Assembly (NCBI RefSeq): GCF_005862235.1
Contig: NZ_VCEK01000002.1
Location: 892,534-956,533, forward strand
Reading direction: 5' to 3'
Origin: Saccharomonospora piscinae
Lineage (GTDB): Bacteria > Actinomycetota > Actinomycetes > Mycobacteriales > Pseudonocardiaceae
Length of the DNA stretch: 64,000 nt
In this document: piece after piece, positions 38,285-48,102 of the stretch
Numbering within the stretch: position 1 is the first letter of the stretch
Layout: every line of letters begins with the position of its first letter
Position numbers and translations under genes: made by a program
The notes under the pieces: model-generated
Databases searched by the model: none
Seen by the model: only the letters and a program-made list of their open reading frames with translations
Told to the model about the DNA's origin: nothing

Positions 38285-39379
38285 ATGAGGAAGCTGATGA
38301 GGGCGACCGTCGCCGCGGGCGCGTGTGCGCTGGCGTTCGGTGCGGTGGCACCGGTGGCCGGGGCGACGTCGGGGCCGGAGATCGAGGGCTATTCGGCCGA
38401 CGTCCAGTCCGAGGCGGTGTCCGCGCTCGGTGCCGAGCGCGGCATCACCGACACGGCCGCGTCGAGAATCCTGGACACTCAGGACGACAGCGTGCGTGCC
38501 CTGGATGCGGCGCTGGCCAAGCTCGGTGACCGCGCGGCGGGCGGGTATCTGGACGCCTCCGGCGCGCCGGTCGTGAACGTCGTGAGCGAGGTGGCCGCGA
38601 GCCAGGCGCGCACGGCCCAGGCCGGTGTGGTGACGCGGGTCGTTGAGCACTCGACCGCCGATCTGGAGGCCGCGCGTGACGCGTTGCCCTCGGTGGCGGA
38701 CACCAGCGTCGCCACCGATCCGACGAGCAACCAGCTGGTCGTGACGGTCGGCAGCGACGCCCCTGCCGCCGAGGTGGCCGACCTGAGGGCTGCGGCGGAC
38801 CGGCTGGGTGACGCGGTCCGTGTCGAGCAGGTCGCGGGCGGCTTCGACGCGGCGATCTACGGCGGCGAGGCCATCACCGGTGGCGGGAGCCGCTGCTCGG
38901 CGGGCTTCAACGCGAACTCGGGCGGCCAGAACTACATCGTCGACGCGGGTCACTGCACCGGCGCGGTGTCGCAGTGGAACGTCGGCCCGTCCGTCGGCGC
39001 CAGCTTCCCCGGCAACGACTACGGCCTCATCCGCAACGACACCGGCAGTGCGCCCGGCGCGGTGAGCCTGTACAACGGCTCGGCCCAGGCGATCAACTCG
39101 GCCGCGAACGCCTACGTCGGCCAGTCGATCTGCAAGAGCGGTAGCACCACGGGTCTGACCTGCGGCACCGTTCAGGCCACGAACGTGACCGTCAACTACC
39201 CGCAGGGTGCGGTGTACCAGCTGGTGCAGACGTCGGCCTCGGTCAACTCGGGTGACTCGGGCGGTGCGCTGTTCGCCGGCAGCACCGGCCTCGGCATCAC
39301 CTCCGGCATGGGCGGCGGCAGCTCCTTCTTCCAGCCGCTGACCGAGGCGCTGAGCGCCTACGGCGTCACGCTGAACTGA
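38285..39379 (+). CDS. Secreted chymotrypsin-like serine protease (streptogrisin type, S1E)
   Basis: 364-aa prepro-protease. Signal peptide: MRKLMRATVAAGACALAFGA...AGA, cleavage near residue 27. Residues ~28-185 are a propeptide resembling the alpha-lytic-type chaperone domain. The mature protease begins near FDAAIYGGEAI. Catalytic triad: His223 (VDAGHCTGA), Asp245 (NDYGLI), Ser325 (NSGDSGGALF). Four Cys in the mature part (SRCS, GHC, SICK, LTCG) form two disulfides. Extracellular proteolysis is expected. It interrupts the usual rpmG-hadA neighbourhood, flanked by a palindrome on each side. GAGG ribosome site. Confidence 0.92.
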   Translation: MRKLMRATVAAGACALAFGAVAPVAGATSGPEIEGYSADVQSEAVSALGAERGITDTAASRILDTQDDSVRALDAALAKLGDRAAGGYLDASGAPVVNVVSEVAASQARTAQAGVVTRVVEHSTADLEAARDALPSVADTSVATDPTSNQLVVTVGSDAPAAEVADLRAAADRLGDAVRVEQVAGGFDAAIYGGEAITGGGSRCSAGFNANSGGQNYIVDAGHCTGAVSQWNVGPSVGASFPGNDYGLIRNDTGSAPGAVSLYNGSAQAINSAANAYVGQSICKSGSTTGLTCGTVQATNVTVNYPQGAVYQLVQTSASVNSGDSGGALFAGSTGLGITSGMGGGSSFFQPLTEALSAYGVTLN

Positions 39380-39399
39380 CGCTCCGGTCCCGGGTTGTG

Positions 39400-39450
39400 C
39401 CGCGAAGGCCACCTTCACTGCGCGAGACGCGGCGAAGGTGGCCTTCGCGG
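39400..39450. repeat. Large inverted repeat with 17-bp arms
   Basis: CCGCGAAGGCCACCTTC (39400-39416) and its exact reverse complement (39434-39450) flank a 17-base loop; GTG/CAC extend it with a 3-base bulge. Each arm is itself a hairpin (GAAGG-CCA-CCTTC). It lies between the protease stop and hadA and may serve as terminator, but resembles a REP/BIME-like element. Confidence 0.75.
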
Positions 39451-39483
39451 CGGCACACCCGCGCGGCCGGTACTCTGCCGGGC

Positions 39484-39927
39484 GTGCCACTGGATCCGAG
39501 TTTCGCCGGGCGCAGCTACCCGCCCACCACCACGTACGAGGTCAGCCGGGCCAAGATCGCTGAGTTCGCCGACGCCATCGGCGACGACAACCCGCTCTAC
39601 CGCGACCCGGAGGCCGCGAAGGCGGCGGGCCACCCCGACGTGATCGCGCCACCGACGTTTCTCACCGTCGTCAACCTCGCCTCGATCAACTCGATCGTCG
39701 CGGACCCCGAACTCGGACTCGACTACTCGCGGATGGTTCACGGCGACCAGCGATTCACCCACCACCGCCCGGTCAGGGCGGGTGACGAGCTGCGGCTCAC
39801 CACGCACATCGACGAGGTCTTCGCCCGGGCGGGCAACGACTTCCTCGTCATGCGCGCCGACGTCGAGACCACGGCGGGGGAGCCGGTGTGTACCACCAGG
39901 GCCCAGCTCGTGGTGAGGGGGGAATGA
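39484..39927 (+). CDS. hadA: MaoC-like (3R)-hydroxyacyl-ACP dehydratase subunit HadA
   Basis: 147-aa hot-dog fold protein like the N-terminal MaoC domain of mycobacterial HadA, the non-catalytic (substrate-channel) subunit of FAS-II dehydratase. Sequence SFAGRSYPPTTTYEVSRAKIAEFADAIGDDNPLY and PPTFLTVVNL are typical. The GTG at 39484 (MPLDPSFAG) is chosen because homology starts here and TACTCT lies 7 bp upstream, fitting a leaderless mRNA. ATGA overlap with hadB. In an organism without full mycolate synthesis the pair may serve another fatty-acid or polyketide dehydration. Confidence 0.87.
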   Translation: MPLDPSFAGRSYPPTTTYEVSRAKIAEFADAIGDDNPLYRDPEAAKAAGHPDVIAPPTFLTVVNLASINSIVADPELGLDYSRMVHGDQRFTHHRPVRAGDELRLTTHIDEVFARAGNDFLVMRADVETTAGEPVCTTRAQLVVRGE

Positions 39928-40346
39928 GCGTGCCGACCACTCCCGCGCTGACCGTGGGCGACGAGGTGCCGCCGCTGTCCGTGCGTGTGACGCGCGAGCA
40001 GCTCGTGCGCTACGCGGGCGCCTCCCTCGACTTCAACCCGATTCACTGGAACGAGCGGTTCGCCCACGAGGTCGGCCTGCCCGGCGTCATCGCCCACGGC
40101 ATGCTCACCATGGCCCTCGGGGGCAGGCTCGTCACCGACTGGCTGGGTGATCCCGGCAGGCTCGTCGAGTACGGCGCCCGATTCACCCGGCCGGTGGTCG
40201 TGCCCGACGACGACACCGGCGCTCTCGTCGAGTTCACCGGCAAGGTCGCCGAGATCCGCGACGACGGCACGGCGCGCGTCGACATCACGGCCCGGTTCGA
40301 CGGCAGGACGGTGCTGGGCAAGGCGCAGGCCGTCGTGCGTCCGTAA
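39924..40346 (+). CDS. hadB: MaoC-like (3R)-hydroxyacyl-ACP dehydratase catalytic subunit HadB
   Basis: 140-aa hot-dog hydratase. The hydratase-2 motif is intact: YAGASLDFNPIHWNERFAHEVGLPGVIAHGM contains the catalytic Asp and His (DFNPIH), and GVIAHGMLTMALGGRL follows. It dehydrates 3-hydroxyacyl-ACP as a heterodimer with HadA. In mycobacteria a third gene, hadC, usually follows, but none is present here; the next gene is convergent. ATG overlaps the hadA stop. Confidence 0.9.
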   Translation: MSVPTTPALTVGDEVPPLSVRVTREQLVRYAGASLDFNPIHWNERFAHEVGLPGVIAHGMLTMALGGRLVTDWLGDPGRLVEYGARFTRPVVVPDDDTGALVEFTGKVAEIRDDGTARVDITARFDGRTVLGKAQAVVRP

Positions 40347-40365
40347 CCGCTTCAGCAGCTTAGGC

Positions 40366-41232
40366 TCAGTTCCGGACGGCGTTCAGCACGGCGTCGGCCA
40401 TGGCACGCTGTCCCCGCGCCGTCGGGTGTAGCGGGGCCGCGCCGGTCGTCGAGTCGAGCCCCTCGACCCACCGCTCGCCCTCGGGCGTGCACACGTGGTG
40501 GCCGCGGGTGGGTCCGGCCGTGTCGACGAACCGGGCGCCGTGCGCGTTGGCCTGCTCCTCCAGCACCCGGTTCAGCAGATCGAGACCCTCGTGCAGGGCC
40601 GCGAGGTCGGCGGGATCGTGGGGGAGTGTCCCGGCGCAGCGTGCGGGGTCGGCGGGCAGGATGCTCGGATATCCCACGACCAGCACCTGCGCGGCGGGTG
40701 CCTCGGCCGAGATCTGTTCCACCACCGACGCCACGGGTGACACGAGGTCACCGATGCGGTCGCCGACCTCGGCGCCCTCACCGCAGGAACCGCCCTCACC
40801 GGCGAGCTCGGCGCACTGGGTGGCGAGCTCGACGAGTCCGAGGTCGTTGCCGCCGATGCCCACGGTCACCAGCGTGGTTCGCGACGTCACCGCTGTGAGC
40901 TGCGGCGGGTTGGTGCCCTCGGCGGTCTCCTGCGGCGCCGTCAGGTGCTCGGTGGTCGCCCCGCCGCAACTGGCGTCGGTGAAGTCCTCGGCGGCCAGCT
41001 CGGTCGCCACCAGCCGGGGGTAGTTGTTGTCGGACCTGGCGCAGCCCGGCGGTGTTCCCACAGCGCGGCCCGCGCCGGGCGCCGACGTGTACGAGTCGCC
41101 CAGCGCGACGTACCGGACGGGCTCGGCGCCCTGCCCGTCCGGATCGTTGTCCGCTCGTATCGGGTCGCCGCCCGCGCAGGCCGAGACCAGCGCCAGGGCG
41201 GCGACCGCGGGCAGGATCGCTCGTGGGCGCAC
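40366..41232 (-). CDS. SGNH/GDSL-hydrolase lipoprotein
   Basis: 288-aa exported esterase-like protein with lipobox LVSAC (Cys19). SGNH blocks: YVALGDSYTSAPGAG (Ser47), the Gly block, GIGGNDLGLV (Asn), and the C-terminal LHPTARGQRAMA (His). Related to secreted SGNH hydrolases of Streptomyces acting on lipids or acyl esters; substrate unknown. GTG start at 41232. Several Cys pairs suggest disulfides. A lone minus-strand gene, convergent with hadB. Confidence 0.87.
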   Translation of the reverse strand: MRPRAILPAVAALALVSACAGGDPIRADNDPDGQGAEPVRYVALGDSYTSAPGAGRAVGTPPGCARSDNNYPRLVATELAAEDFTDASCGGATTEHLTAPQETAEGTNPPQLTAVTSRTTLVTVGIGGNDLGLVELATQCAELAGEGGSCGEGAEVGDRIGDLVSPVASVVEQISAEAPAAQVLVVGYPSILPADPARCAGTLPHDPADLAALHEGLDLLNRVLEEQANAHGARFVDTAGPTRGHHVCTPEGERWVEGLDSTTGAAPLHPTARGQRAMADAVLNAVRN

Positions 41233-41245
41233 CTGTCGAGTTGTA

Positions 41246-42229
41246 TCAGCCTTCGCGGCTCACGTCCTGCCGAAGCAGGTCGTTGACGAGGCCCGCCGCG
41301 TCGGCGGGGTGGTCGACGGTGGCGTACACCCGCCGGTTCGACCGCAGGGTCAGCACGAGCGCCTCGCCGGCACGGCACTTGAACGACACATCGCCCGACG
41401 GGTTCAACCGGACGCCCAGCCCACCGGTTCCGAACACCGAGAGCTGCTCCGTCGTCGCGGACGTGACCTCCGACAGCGGGATGGTGCGGTGCGGGTAGCC
41501 GAGCACGCCCATGCGGATGGTGACCGCCGAGGCGTCCACCCGGACCGCGACCCGGCAGATGCCCAGTGCCGCGAGCAACCCCACGCCGGTCGGCACCAGG
41601 TACACCAGCCACGGTGCCGGAGCGCCACTCAGCAGGATCGCGACGGCCGTGATCGCGGTCGTACCGAGCACACACAGCAGCGCGAGTCCGCCGTTGGTGG
41701 CCTCGCCGACCCAGACGGCCCGCTCACCGGGGGCCAGGCCGACGCTCTCCGTGCCGATCTCGCTGTCGGCCCGCCTCGGTGCCACGGCGGGGGCGAGAAG
41801 CCCGGCGATCACCCCGGCGAGCAGGCAGGACCCCAGCAGCAGCGGAACGACCAGCATCGGGCCCCCGGCCTGCTCCCACGAGCTCGTGTCGAGCGCCGCG
41901 ACCACGGAGCCCAGCAGTCCCGCGGCGGGCACCACCGCGATGCCCGCCGCGAGCCCGGAGAACGCGCGGTGCGAGCCGCGGCCCGTGCGAAGCAGTGCCA
42001 CGGCGCCCACGGCGGCCACGGCGGCGAGCGCGAGAGTGATCCCGGTCGCCCAGCCGGTCAGGGCGGCGAGATCGGTCGCATCGTCCGGATCGCCCGAACC
42101 GCCCCAGTGGGTCGCCACCACCTCGGGCAGTCGGGGCGCCCACATCGAGCGCAGAACGAGCACCGCCGCGACGAACGCGGCCGGGACGACGAACGTGGCC
42201 GTGACCACGCGTACGTAGGCAGCTTTCAT
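41246..42229 (-). CDS. DUF1648-type membrane protein
   Basis: 327-aa membrane protein. N-terminal DUF1648-like region (RLPEVVATHWGGSGDPDDATDL after the first helix), then five or so hydrophobic segments, with a C-terminal soluble strand-rich part (~225-327: VDASAVTIRMGVLGYPHRTIPLSEV, YATVDHP) of pleckstrin-like pattern. Function unknown. It is co-translated with a YtrA-type GntR repressor (ATGA overlap). This regulator-membrane-protein pairing is common; the regulator probably controls both genes. Confidence 0.75.
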   Translation of the reverse strand: MKAAYVRVVTATFVVPAAFVAAVLVLRSMWAPRLPEVVATHWGGSGDPDDATDLAALTGWATGITLALAAVAAVGAVALLRTGRGSHRAFSGLAAGIAVVPAAGLLGSVVAALDTSSWEQAGGPMLVVPLLLGSCLLAGVIAGLLAPAVAPRRADSEIGTESVGLAPGERAVWVGEATNGGLALLCVLGTTAITAVAILLSGAPAPWLVYLVPTGVGLLAALGICRVAVRVDASAVTIRMGVLGYPHRTIPLSEVTSATTEQLSVFGTGGLGVRLNPSGDVSFKCRAGEALVLTLRSNRRVYATVDHPADAAGLVNDLLRQDVSREG

Positions 42230-42576
42230 GAGTAGGCCCTCCTGACGATCCCCACCAGTTCCTCCGCATCCACACCGGTGCGACGGGCCTCAGCGACGAT
42301 GTCCTTCGCCATCGTGGCCAGTCGCGCATGTCCGTCGGCCTCTCCCGTGACCACGGCGCCGCGCCTGCGGCGGAGGTCGATCAGCCCTTCGTCTCTGAGC
42401 TGTGCGTAGGCGCGCAGGACCGTATGCACGTTGATCTCCAGTGACGCCGCCAGCTGACGCGCGGGCGGCAGGTGGTCGCCGGGAGCGAGCCGCTGTTCGG
42501 CCAGCGCGCGCCGGACCGAGGCGGTTACCTGTTCGTACAGCGGCACCGTCGACGACGGGTCGATGCGGATCAGCAT
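42226..42576 (-). CDS. GntR-family transcriptional regulator (YtrA type)
   Basis: 116 aa, with winged HTH (residues ~12-70, LYEQVTASVRRALAEQRLAPGDHLPPARQLAASLEIN is the start, HTVLRAYAQLRDEGLI the recognition part) and a short C-terminal dimerisation tail, which is the size of the YtrA subfamily. ATG at 42576 (MLIRIDPSSTVPLYEQV). A perfect GTTCTA-N7-TAGAAC inverted repeat lies directly before the start, implying autorepression. It probably represses its own operon including the membrane protein. Confidence 0.87.
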   Translation of the reverse strand: MLIRIDPSSTVPLYEQVTASVRRALAEQRLAPGDHLPPARQLAASLEINVHTVLRAYAQLRDEGLIDLRRRRGAVVTGEADGHARLATMAKDIVAEARRTGVDAEELVGIVRRAYS

Positions 42577-42577
42577 A

Positions 42578-42596
42578 GTTCTAACTGTACTAGAAC
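42578..42596. promoter_or_regulatory. GntR/YtrA-type operator
   Basis: Perfect 6-bp inverted repeat GTTCTA / TAGAAC with 7-bp spacer ACTGTAC, one base from the regulator ATG. Position over the start and probable promoter suits autoregulation. Confidence 0.7.
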
Positions 42597-42630
42597 AATG
42601 AAAACTTAAACCAGGCGCTGCGCACGACGA

Positions 42631-42661
42631 AGCCCCCGTGGCCTCGGGGCGCACGGGGGCT
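42631..42661 (-). terminator. Hairpin terminator after aspC
   Basis: AGCCCCCGTG (42631-42640) pairs perfectly with CACGGGGGCT (42652-42661) around an 11-base loop, 41 bp after the aspC stop on the minus strand. It separates aspC from the GntR pair. Confidence 0.7.
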
Positions 42662-42701
42662 CTGGGTTCTTGGGTTCGGGTGTCGTCCGCCTCGACCGAG
42701 G

Positions 42702-43934
42702 TCAGCGGGCCTCCGCCAGGAGGTCGGCCACGCGGGTCACGCCCTCGACCAGGTCCTTCTCCGCCAGTGCGTAGGAGAAGCGGAAGTAGCCCGGAGTGCC
42801 GAACGCCTCACCGGGCACCACGGCCACCTCGGCCTCCCGCAGGATCAGGTCGGCCAGCTCCACCGTGTCCTTCGGCCGCTGTCCGCGGATCTCCTTGCCG
42901 AGCACGGCCTTGACCGAGGGGTAGGCGTAGAACGCGCCCTCCGGAGTCGGGCACTCCACACCCGGGATCTCCGAGAGCAGCGACACGATCCTGCGACGGC
43001 GCGCGTCGAACGCCTCGCGCATCTCGTGGACCACGTCGAGCGGGCCCGCGACCGCGGCGAGCGCGGCCCGCTGGGAGATGTTCGCGACGTTGCCGCACAG
43101 GTGCGACTGGAAGCTGGCCGCCGCCTTGATCACGTCCTGCGGGCCCACGATCCAGCCCACGCGCCAGCCGGTCATGGAGTAGGTCTTGGCGACGCCGTTG
43201 AGGATCAGAGTCCGGTCGGCCATCTCCGGCACCACCGCGGGCAGCGACTCGGCCTTCACGTCGTCGTAGACCAGGTGCTCGTAGATCTCGTCCGTGATGA
43301 CCCAGATGTCGTGTTCGGCGGCCCACCGGCCGATGGCCTCGACCTGCTCACGCGGGTACACGGCTCCGGTGGGGTTGGAGGGCGAGTTGAACAGCAGCAC
43401 CTTGGTGCGCTCGGTGCGCGCGGCCTCCAGCTGGTCCACCGTCACCCGGTAACCGGTGGACTCGTCGGCCGTGACCTGGACCGGAACCCCACCCGCGAGA
43501 GTGATCGACTCGGGATACGTCGTCCAGTACGGCGCCAGCAGCAGCACCTCGTCGCCCGGGTCCAGCAGCGTGGCGAACGCCGAGTAGACGGCCTGCTTTC
43601 CGCCGTTGGTCACGAGCACCTGCGAGGCGGCACACTGGAAGCCGGAGTCGCGCAGCGTCTTGGCCGCGATCGCCTCACGGAGCTCGGGAAGCCCGGCCGC
43701 GGCCGTGTAGCCGTGGTTGCTCCGGTCGTGTACCGCCGCCGCGGCGGCCTCGACGACGTGGTCCGGCGTCGGGAAGTCGGGCTGGCCCGCGCCGAAGCCG
43801 ATCACCGGTCGCCCTTCGGCCTTGAGGGCCTTCGCCTTCGCGTCGACGGCGAGCGTCGCGGAGGGCGTGATGCCCGCGATCCGGGCGGACACGCGGGGGC
43901 GGGAGCTGGCGGCGGTACTGTCGGATGTGGCCAT
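42702..43934 (-). CDS. aspC: Aspartate aminotransferase (class I, fold type I)
   Basis: 410-aa PLP enzyme, transferring the amino group of aspartate to 2-oxoglutarate. The Schiff-base lysine is Lys250 ([16 protein letters not shown]); other PLP contacts include the Asn of NSPSNPTG, Tyr in [10 protein letters not shown] and the arginine of YFRFSYA near the C-terminus that binds the carboxylate. Type Ib (thermophile-like) features. It lies just upstream of tRNA-Trp and secE, on the opposite strand, where it is often found in actinobacteria. ATG at 43934. Confidence 0.9.
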   Translation of the reverse strand: MATSDSTAASSRPRVSARIAGITPSATLAVDAKAKALKAEGRPVIGFGAGQPDFPTPDHVVEAAAAAVHDRSNHGYTAAAGLPELREAIAAKTLRDSGFQCAASQVLVTNGGKQAVYSAFATLLDPGDEVLLLAPYWTTYPESITLAGGVPVQVTADESTGYRVTVDQLEAARTERTKVLLFNSPSNPTGAVYPREQVEAIGRWAAEHDIWVITDEIYEHLVYDDVKAESLPAVVPEMADRTLILNGVAKTYSMTGWRVGWIVGPQDVIKAAASFQSHLCGNVANISQRAALAAVAGPLDVVHEMREAFDARRRRIVSLLSEIPGVECPTPEGAFYAYPSVKAVLGKEIRGQRPKDTVELADLILREAEVAVVPGEAFGTPGYFRFSYALAEKDLVEGVTRVADLLAEAR

Positions 43935-44047
43935 GCCGACATTTTTTCACGCGGCCCGTCGTGCCTGGCAGTAGCCCTCCCGAACCACGCCGGGGGGCCA
44001 GGTCGGCACCGGATTCCGGATCGGCGAAACGCCGGAGTAGGGCGTGG

Positions 44048-44078
44048 TTGCGAGTGCCCCACAGGCTTGCCGTAGACT
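44048..44078 (+). promoter_or_regulatory. Candidate promoter of tRNA-Trp/secE/nusG
   Basis: -35 TTGCGA (44048-44053), 19-bp spacer, -10 TAGACT (44073-44078). The -10 is good for the principal sigma factor, the spacer is long. Transcript would start about 80 bp before the tRNA. Confidence 0.45.
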
Positions 44079-44100
44079 GCTGAACTTGGAACGTACGGAA

Positions 44101-44128
44101 CGGACCCCACAGCGCCCTGCGGGGTCCG
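44101..44128 (+). other. Hairpin in the leader before tRNA-Trp
   Basis: CGGACCCC (44101-44108) and GGGGTCCG (44121-44128) form a perfect 8-bp stem. It lies in the presumed 5-prime leader, 35 bp before the tRNA; possibly a processing stem. Confidence 0.4.
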
Positions 44129-44162
44129 TGAAGGGCGTCCGTGTGAGTGGGTCACCGCTCGA

Positions 44163-44235
44163 AGGGGTGTAGCTCAACTGGCAGAGCAGCGGCCTCCAAA
44201 GCCGCAGGTTGCAGGTTCAAGTCCTGTCACCCCTG
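44163..44235 (+). tRNA. tRNA-Trp (CCA)
   Basis: 73 nt: acceptor AGGGGTG / CACCCCT, discriminator G; D-arm AGCTCAACTGGCAGAGC; T-arm GGTTCAAGTCC. Anticodon CCA at 44196-44198. Directly followed by secE, the usual actinobacterial order. Confidence 0.95.
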
Positions 44236-44269
44236 CGTTGACGTGTCAGGTGGAGCGGAGGAGTAGCTC

Positions 44270-45671
<1,402 letters not shown>

Positions 45672-45753
45672 CGGCCGAGACGGCTCGGTCGCAGGCAAGA
45701 GCCTCACGCCATGGCAGGGGCGCGAGGACGAGCGACATTGAACAGGAACGAGA

Positions 45754-46185
45754 ATGCCACCCAAGAAGAAGAAGCTTGCGGCGATCATCAAGCTGCAGAT
45801 CCAGGCGGGTGCCGCGAACCCGGCCCCGCCCGTCGGCCCGGCGCTGGGTCAGCACGGCGTCAACATCATGGAGTTCTGCAAGGCGTACAACGCCGCGACC
45901 GAGTCGCAGCGCGGCAACGTGGTGCCGGTCGAGATCTCCGTCTTTGAGGACCGGTCGTTCGACTTCAAGCTCAAGACGCCGCCCGCGGCGAAGCTGCTGC
46001 TGAAGGCCGCCGGCGTCGAGAAGGGCAGCGGCGAGCCCCACAAGACCAAGGTTGCCAAGGTCAGCTGGGACCAGATCCGCGAGATCGCCGAGACCAAGAA
46101 GTCCGACCTGAACGCGTCGGACATGGACCAGGCGGCCAAGATCATCGCCGGTACCGCGCGCTCGATGGGCATCACGGTCGAGTGA
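45754..46185 (+). CDS. rplK: Ribosomal protein L11
   Basis: 143 aa, full length. N-terminal domain [25 protein letters not shown] and C-terminal RNA-binding domain [23 protein letters not shown] are near-consensus. L11 binds the GTPase-associated centre of 23S rRNA and is the site of thiostrepton and relA/(p)ppGpp effects. ATG start, 82 bp after nusG. Confidence 0.97.
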   Translation: MPPKKKKLAAIIKLQIQAGAANPAPPVGPALGQHGVNIMEFCKAYNAATESQRGNVVPVEISVFEDRSFDFKLKTPPAAKLLLKAAGVEKGSGEPHKTKVAKVSWDQIREIAETKKSDLNASDMDQAAKIIAGTARSMGITVE

Positions 46186-46290
46186 CGATCGACGGCCCGG
46201 GCCGCTGTGGCCCCGCCGTCGGAACCCGTGGAAGGGCTACGCGCTGACCCGCACCACAACTGATCCGCCACGAACCACGAAGGACAGCAC

Positions 46291-47010
46291 ATGACCAAGC
46301 GCAGCAAGGCCTACCGCCAGGCCGCAGAGCTGATCGACCAGGATCGGCTGTACACGCCGCTGGAGGCCGCGAAGCTCGCCAAGGAGACTTCGAAGATCAA
46401 GATGGACGCCACGGTCGAGGTCGCCATGCGACTCGGCGTGGATCCTCGCAAGGCCGACCAGATGGTCCGCGGCACCGTGAACCTGCCGCACGGAACGGGC
46501 AAGACCGTCCGCGTCATCGCCTTCGCGACCGGTGACAAGGCCGCCGAGGCCGAGGCCGCAGGCGCCGACGCGGTCGGGTCCGACGACTTGATCGAGCGCA
46601 TCCAGGGTGGCTGGCTCGACTTCGATGCCGCGATCGCGACTCCGGACCAGATGGCGAAGGTGGGCCGGGTGGCCCGCATCCTCGGCCCGCGGGGCCTGAT
46701 GCCGAACCCGAAGACCGGCACGGTCACCCCGGCGGTGGGCAAGGCGGTCGCCGACATCAAGGGCGGCAAGATCAGCTTCCGGGTCGACAAGCAGGCGAAC
46801 CTGCACGTGGTGATCGGCAAGACGTCGTTCGACATCGAGAAGCTGGTGGAGAACTACGCTGCCGCGCTCGACGAGGTGATGCGCGCGAAGCCGTCGTCCT
46901 CGAAGGGCCGTTACCTGAAGAAGGTCACCTTCACCACGACGATGGGCCCGGGCATCCCCGTGGACCCGGCTCGCACGCGCAACCTCCTCTCGGAGGAGGC
47001 CGCGGCCTGA
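46291..47010 (+). CDS. rplA: Ribosomal protein L1
   Basis: 239 aa, full length: [24 protein letters not shown] start, [12 protein letters not shown] and [20 protein letters not shown] motifs of the rRNA-binding face. L1 forms the mobile stalk that releases deacylated tRNA and in other bacteria represses its own rplKA mRNA. It lies 105 bp after rplK and is followed by a strong terminator. Confidence 0.97.
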   Translation: MTKRSKAYRQAAELIDQDRLYTPLEAAKLAKETSKIKMDATVEVAMRLGVDPRKADQMVRGTVNLPHGTGKTVRVIAFATGDKAAEAEAAGADAVGSDDLIERIQGGWLDFDAAIATPDQMAKVGRVARILGPRGLMPNPKTGTVTPAVGKAVADIKGGKISFRVDKQANLHVVIGKTSFDIEKLVENYAAALDEVMRAKPSSSKGRYLKKVTFTTTMGPGIPVDPARTRNLLSEEAAA

Positions 47011-47034
47011 GCTGCGACGGCGGTGCGACGAACT

Positions 47035-47077
47035 GACAGTGGGGCGGTCACCCGGACGGGGTGGCCGCCCCACTGTC
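47035..47077. terminator. Terminator between rplA and convergent gene
   Basis: GACAGTGGGGCGG (47035-47047) pairs perfectly with CCGCCCCACTGTC (47065-47077), 13 bp. It lies between convergent genes and can stop transcription in both directions. Confidence 0.75.
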
Positions 47078-47094
47078 GTCGGTGGGAAGCGTCC

Positions 47095-47994
47095 TCAGTT
47101 GTCCCCGCCGGAGGTGGCGGACGCGCTGGCACCGCAGGTCGCGGGCCCGGGCTCGTGGCCGGTGATCAGCCACTGGCCCATCTCGACCTCGCTGACGACG
47201 AACACCCCGAGCGCGGGCCCGCCTTGGACGGCGAAGTCGCAGGAGTCGATCCGGACGGTCGGTGCCGAGGGGTCGTACCAGCGCGGGAAGATCGACTCGG
47301 CGTAGTCGTTGACGTGCGTGACCTGCGCGTGCAGTGCGATGACCGCCTGCCTGCAGTCGGCGTGGCCGCCCGTGTTCTCGGCGAAGCGTTGCTGGATGCC
47401 GTTGTCGTTGTCGAAGTGCCCACAGGCTTCGGAGACGAGTGGCCGGTTGGTGCCCGGATCCTCCTGCGCGATCGCGTCGTAGACCTTGCGGACCGCCTCG
47501 AACGGTTCCTTGGCCAGGAGTTCCTCGGTGTGGTACTGACCGCCTCCCATGTTGGCGGCGGCCTCGGTGCTGTTGTCGTCGTCGGCGCCGAAGAGTTCGT
47601 TGAACAGCCAGGTGGCGAAGATCGCCAGCAGCAGGAAGAACACGAGCCAGCCGAGGACCTTCTTACCCAGCCACCGTAACCAGCCCGGCAGTCGCCGCCC
47701 GGGAGCCGCCGGAGGTGCCGGTACGACGTCCGCCCCGGTCGTGCGGTTGACCGCGCCGCCATGGGCCTGCTGGTAGCGCACGAACTCCTGGTACTGCTGG
47801 AACTCCTGGAACTCGCGAAACCGGCGTAGCTGTTCGGCATCGAGGTCGGCGGGAGGGGGCGCGCCCGTGGGTGTGAGGTCGGTCCCGGGCGGCGCGGGGG
47901 CGGCGTCGGGCGCGATCTCGGGTTCGGCGCCGGGCGGGACCGCCCCGGACGCCCCGGGTGTTCCGTCAGGTCGTTGCTCCACCACGTCACCCAT
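47095..47994 (-). CDS. Unknown single-pass membrane protein
   Basis: 299 aa, not recognised. The N-terminal ~95 residues are Pro/Ala-rich and include a Gln/Phe/Tyr-rich helix (RRFREFQEFQQYQEFVRYQQ), then one membrane span (~115-135, VLGWLVFFLLLAIFATWLF), and an extracellular domain (~150-299) with four conserved-looking Cys (SEACGHF, HADCRQ, DSCDF, ATCGAS) likely forming disulfides. Orientation suggests it is on the outer face. It sits antisense between rplA and the rplJ leader. Confidence 0.55.
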   Translation of the reverse strand: MGDVVEQRPDGTPGASGAVPPGAEPEIAPDAAPAPPGTDLTPTGAPPPADLDAEQLRRFREFQEFQQYQEFVRYQQAHGGAVNRTTGADVVPAPPAAPGRRLPGWLRWLGKKVLGWLVFFLLLAIFATWLFNELFGADDDNSTEAAANMGGGQYHTEELLAKEPFEAVRKVYDAIAQEDPGTNRPLVSEACGHFDNDNGIQQRFAENTGGHADCRQAVIALHAQVTHVNDYAESIFPRWYDPSAPTVRIDSCDFAVQGGPALGVFVVSEVEMGQWLITGHEPGPATCGASASATSGGDN

Positions 47995-48102
47995 GATGCC
48001 GCCTCGCCCACGTTTCGTGGTCGCCGAACCGCGTTTCGCCCGCGAAATGCGGTCGGTGGGGGTGGGTGGCCACCGTGCCGGGCGGGCCCGTATGCTGGTC
48101 GA

